Origin: an uncultured Treponema sp.
Lineage (GTDB): Bacteria; Spirochaetota; Spirochaetia; Treponematales; Treponemataceae
Length of the DNA stretch: 5,495 nucleotides
NCBI GenBank assembly: GCA_947165795.1
Contig: CAMVBP010000134.1
Span: 1-5,495 of the forward strand
Direction: 5' to 3'
Position numbers and translations under genes: made by a program. Each line of letters starts with the position of its first letter. The first letter of the stretch is position 1. Positions 4,498 through 5,495 of this stretch are shown here, in pieces. The notes below the pieces were generated by a model. That model saw only the letters and a program-made list of their open reading frames with translations. It made no database searches and was not told where the DNA came from.

Positions 4498-5495
4498 TTA
4501 TCTGACCCTGATATCTGTTAGTGCAACCTGATCGCCGGAAAGTGCGACATAAATTTCTTTTGCACCGTCCTTAATCTTTGTAGTATTCTGAATAAAAATT
4601 CCTTTATTCTGGGTGATTAATGTTACTTCATTTCCAGAACGCGAAAAATCTATCTGACTTTCATAGCCTGCTTTATTCTGAGCTTCCCATTCATCCCAGT
4701 TTTTAAAGCTTTCTGTTTTTTTGACATAAAAATTATTTTCAGAAAATTCAGTTGATTCATTATCTTCGCCGTCAAATTTAATCATCGCATACTGACGGTA
4801 GTTTTTTCCATAAACCCGCTTGTCGTCTGAATGATACAAAATTACATAAGGACAATGCCAGACAAGATTTGCATCCGGAAGACTTTGCGTATGGAAAAAC
4901 AGCTTCATAGTGTTTTTTACTTCGATTGGCTTTGTAAAGCAGGCAAGAGTTTTATCTATCTGAATATTTGGAATATCTGATTCAATTCTGTTTATATAAT
5001 TGATTTTTTCATTAATGCGTGGAATTTCATTTTTCTGAACAGCATGACTTGTTGTATTTATTTTTAGATTTTTGATTTGAACATTTTCTCCGGTAATTGC
5101 AATATAAGCCGCACGCGAAACACTTGGAAGCGCAACAATAACATCAAACTTTTTCTGGCCGGCCTGCATTTTTATTATTAAGTGATCTTCAAAACGTCCG
5201 AATGAAATTTTGCAATTTTTTTCTGCAGCGGCTCCGGAAGCATTGGCAGACAAAGCTGCTACAGAATTCTGATAATTGCGAATTTCCATACTTCTTGCGC
5301 CCGTAGAAATTATGTGAGAGTCAAACCAGATTTCTCCGTATTCAAGATATTTATGAGAATCAACCTCTTCCTGAGTTTTCTGAACCATTCCGTCAGAAGA
5401 ATCAAAAAGAATAACAGAAGGAATAGAAAAGATTTTTTCATTATCATCTCTACTCTTAGGAATACAGTCAAAACTTATGTTTGCAATATTCTGAG
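4498..5495 (-). CDS. Two-module beta-rich (possibly lectin-like) protein, 5' end outside the window
   Basis: The frame is open from the stop (TAA at 4498-4500) to the window edge, giving 331 visible residues; the start is not seen. An ATG at 5388 lies inside this frame but has no good Shine-Dalgarno, and the sequence before it belongs to a repeated module, so it is not the start. Two homologous beta-rich modules are visible, at about residues 25-146 and 214-331. Each begins with P-x-VIL-[FY]-x-S-x-D, continues with I-x-FD, then I-x-F-x-R, and ends with a Y-[IV]-A-[IL]-x-G-x-x-V strand pair. The second module (WHCPYVILY, NWDEWEAQNKAGY) recalls concanavalin-like or carbohydrate-binding jelly-roll modules in spirochaete proteins, from memory and unverified. 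The missing N-terminal part may carry a signal peptide or an enzymatic/signalling domain. The 67-residue linker between modules (about 147-213) is also partly strand-like. The coding status is firm; the function is unknown. Confidence 0.75.
   Translation of the reverse strand, partial: QNIANISFDCIPKSRDDNEKIFSIPSVILFDSSDGMVQKTQEEVDSHKYLEYGEIWFDSHIISTGARSMEIRNYQNSVAALSANASGAAAEKNCKISFGRFEDHLIIKMQAGQKKFDVIVALPSVSRAAYIAITGENVQIKNLKINTTSHAVQKNEIPRINEKINYINRIESDIPNIQIDKTLACFTKPIEVKNTMKLFFHTQSLPDANLVWHCPYVILYHSDDKRVYGKNYRQYAMIKFDGEDNESTEFSENNFYVKKTESFKNWDEWEAQNKAGYESQIDFSRSGNEVTLITQNKGIFIQNTTKIKDGAKEIYVALSGDQVALTDIRVR
4501..4854 (-). repeat. Protein-level repeat, module 2 of the two-module protein
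   Basis: It encodes visible residues 214-331 and ends the protein. Landmarks are VILYHSDD (217-224), IKFD (238-241), IDFSR (281-285) and YVALSGDQVALTDIRV (315-330). It shares the order and nearly the spacing of module 1. The Trp residues in WHCP (212) and NWDEW (266, 269) are only in this copy and could line a sugar-binding surface; that is a guess. Confidence 0.6.
5056..5421 (-). repeat. Protein-level repeat, module 1 of the two-module protein
   Basis: It encodes visible residues 25-146. Landmarks are VILFDSSD (27-34), IWFD (55-58), ISFGR (96-100) and YIAITGENVQIKNLKI (130-145). The distance from ISFGR to YIAITG is 34 residues, the same as the matching distance in module 2. The module begins upstream of the ATG at 5388, which proves that this ATG is internal. 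Confidence 0.6.

Noticed and set aside
5386..5388. ATG as the start of the two-module gene
   Set aside because: The frame stays open for 35 more codons to the window edge, and these encode the first part of module 1 (VILFDSSD).
5310..5441. A 43-residue minus-strand frame starting MKKSFLFLLLFFLILL, like a signal peptide, overlapping the start of the two-module gene
   Set aside because: It lies in a different frame from the module repeat, has no clear Shine-Dalgarno, and soon ends. Codons such as TTT/CTT/ATT read out of frame easily give hydrophobic runs. The module homology supports the other frame.

Overview
The window is AT-rich and gene-dense, with six protein-coding genes, one of them cut by the right edge. 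It looks like a Gram-negative-type (diderm) bacterium: two neighbouring genes encode exported proteins whose ends resemble outer-membrane beta-barrels (final Phe and final Tyr). The low-GC genes, the lectin-like protein on the right and the GC-rich intergenic repeats remind me of a host-associated Treponema-like spirochaete. That assignment is an impression from recall, not a proven placement. There is no rRNA, tRNA, CRISPR array, transposase or replication origin that I can recognise.

Left part (1-1841, minus strand). A DNA-binding regulator (XRE helix-turn-helix plus a beta-rich DUF4097-like tail) is followed by a CPBP-family membrane protease (CAAX/Abi type), with only 80 bases between them. 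The protease gene sits between two GC-rich, hairpin-forming intergenic elements (1-54 and 899-958) that share short words, in a region otherwise rich in A+T. The regulator's upstream region carries an 18-base near-perfect palindrome (1954-1971) that is a plausible operator.

Middle part (1842-3818). A 258-base divergent intergenic region separates the regulator from a two-gene plus-strand unit. Its first gene encodes a small exported barrel-like protein. The second, 3 bases downstream, encodes a larger exported protein with a Ser/Asn-rich linker, a mixed alpha/beta middle domain and a barrel-like C-terminus. They are probably co-transcribed and may work together at the outer membrane; neither matches a family I can name.

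Right part (3819-5495). A six-helix membrane protein resembling the Pr6Pr / FAR-17a/AIG1 group has its own promoter-like region and two competing start sites, each with a Shine-Dalgarno sequence. Its stop codon directly abuts the stop codon of a converging minus-strand gene. That gene encodes a protein built from two homologous beta-rich, possibly lectin-like modules. The homology between the modules shows that the reading frame continues past the apparent ATG at 5388 to the window edge, so the true start is outside the window.

I found no convincing new multi-gene system. The best leads are the two-module protein, the regulator/protease pair flanked by hairpin elements, and the unassigned outer-membrane gene pair.
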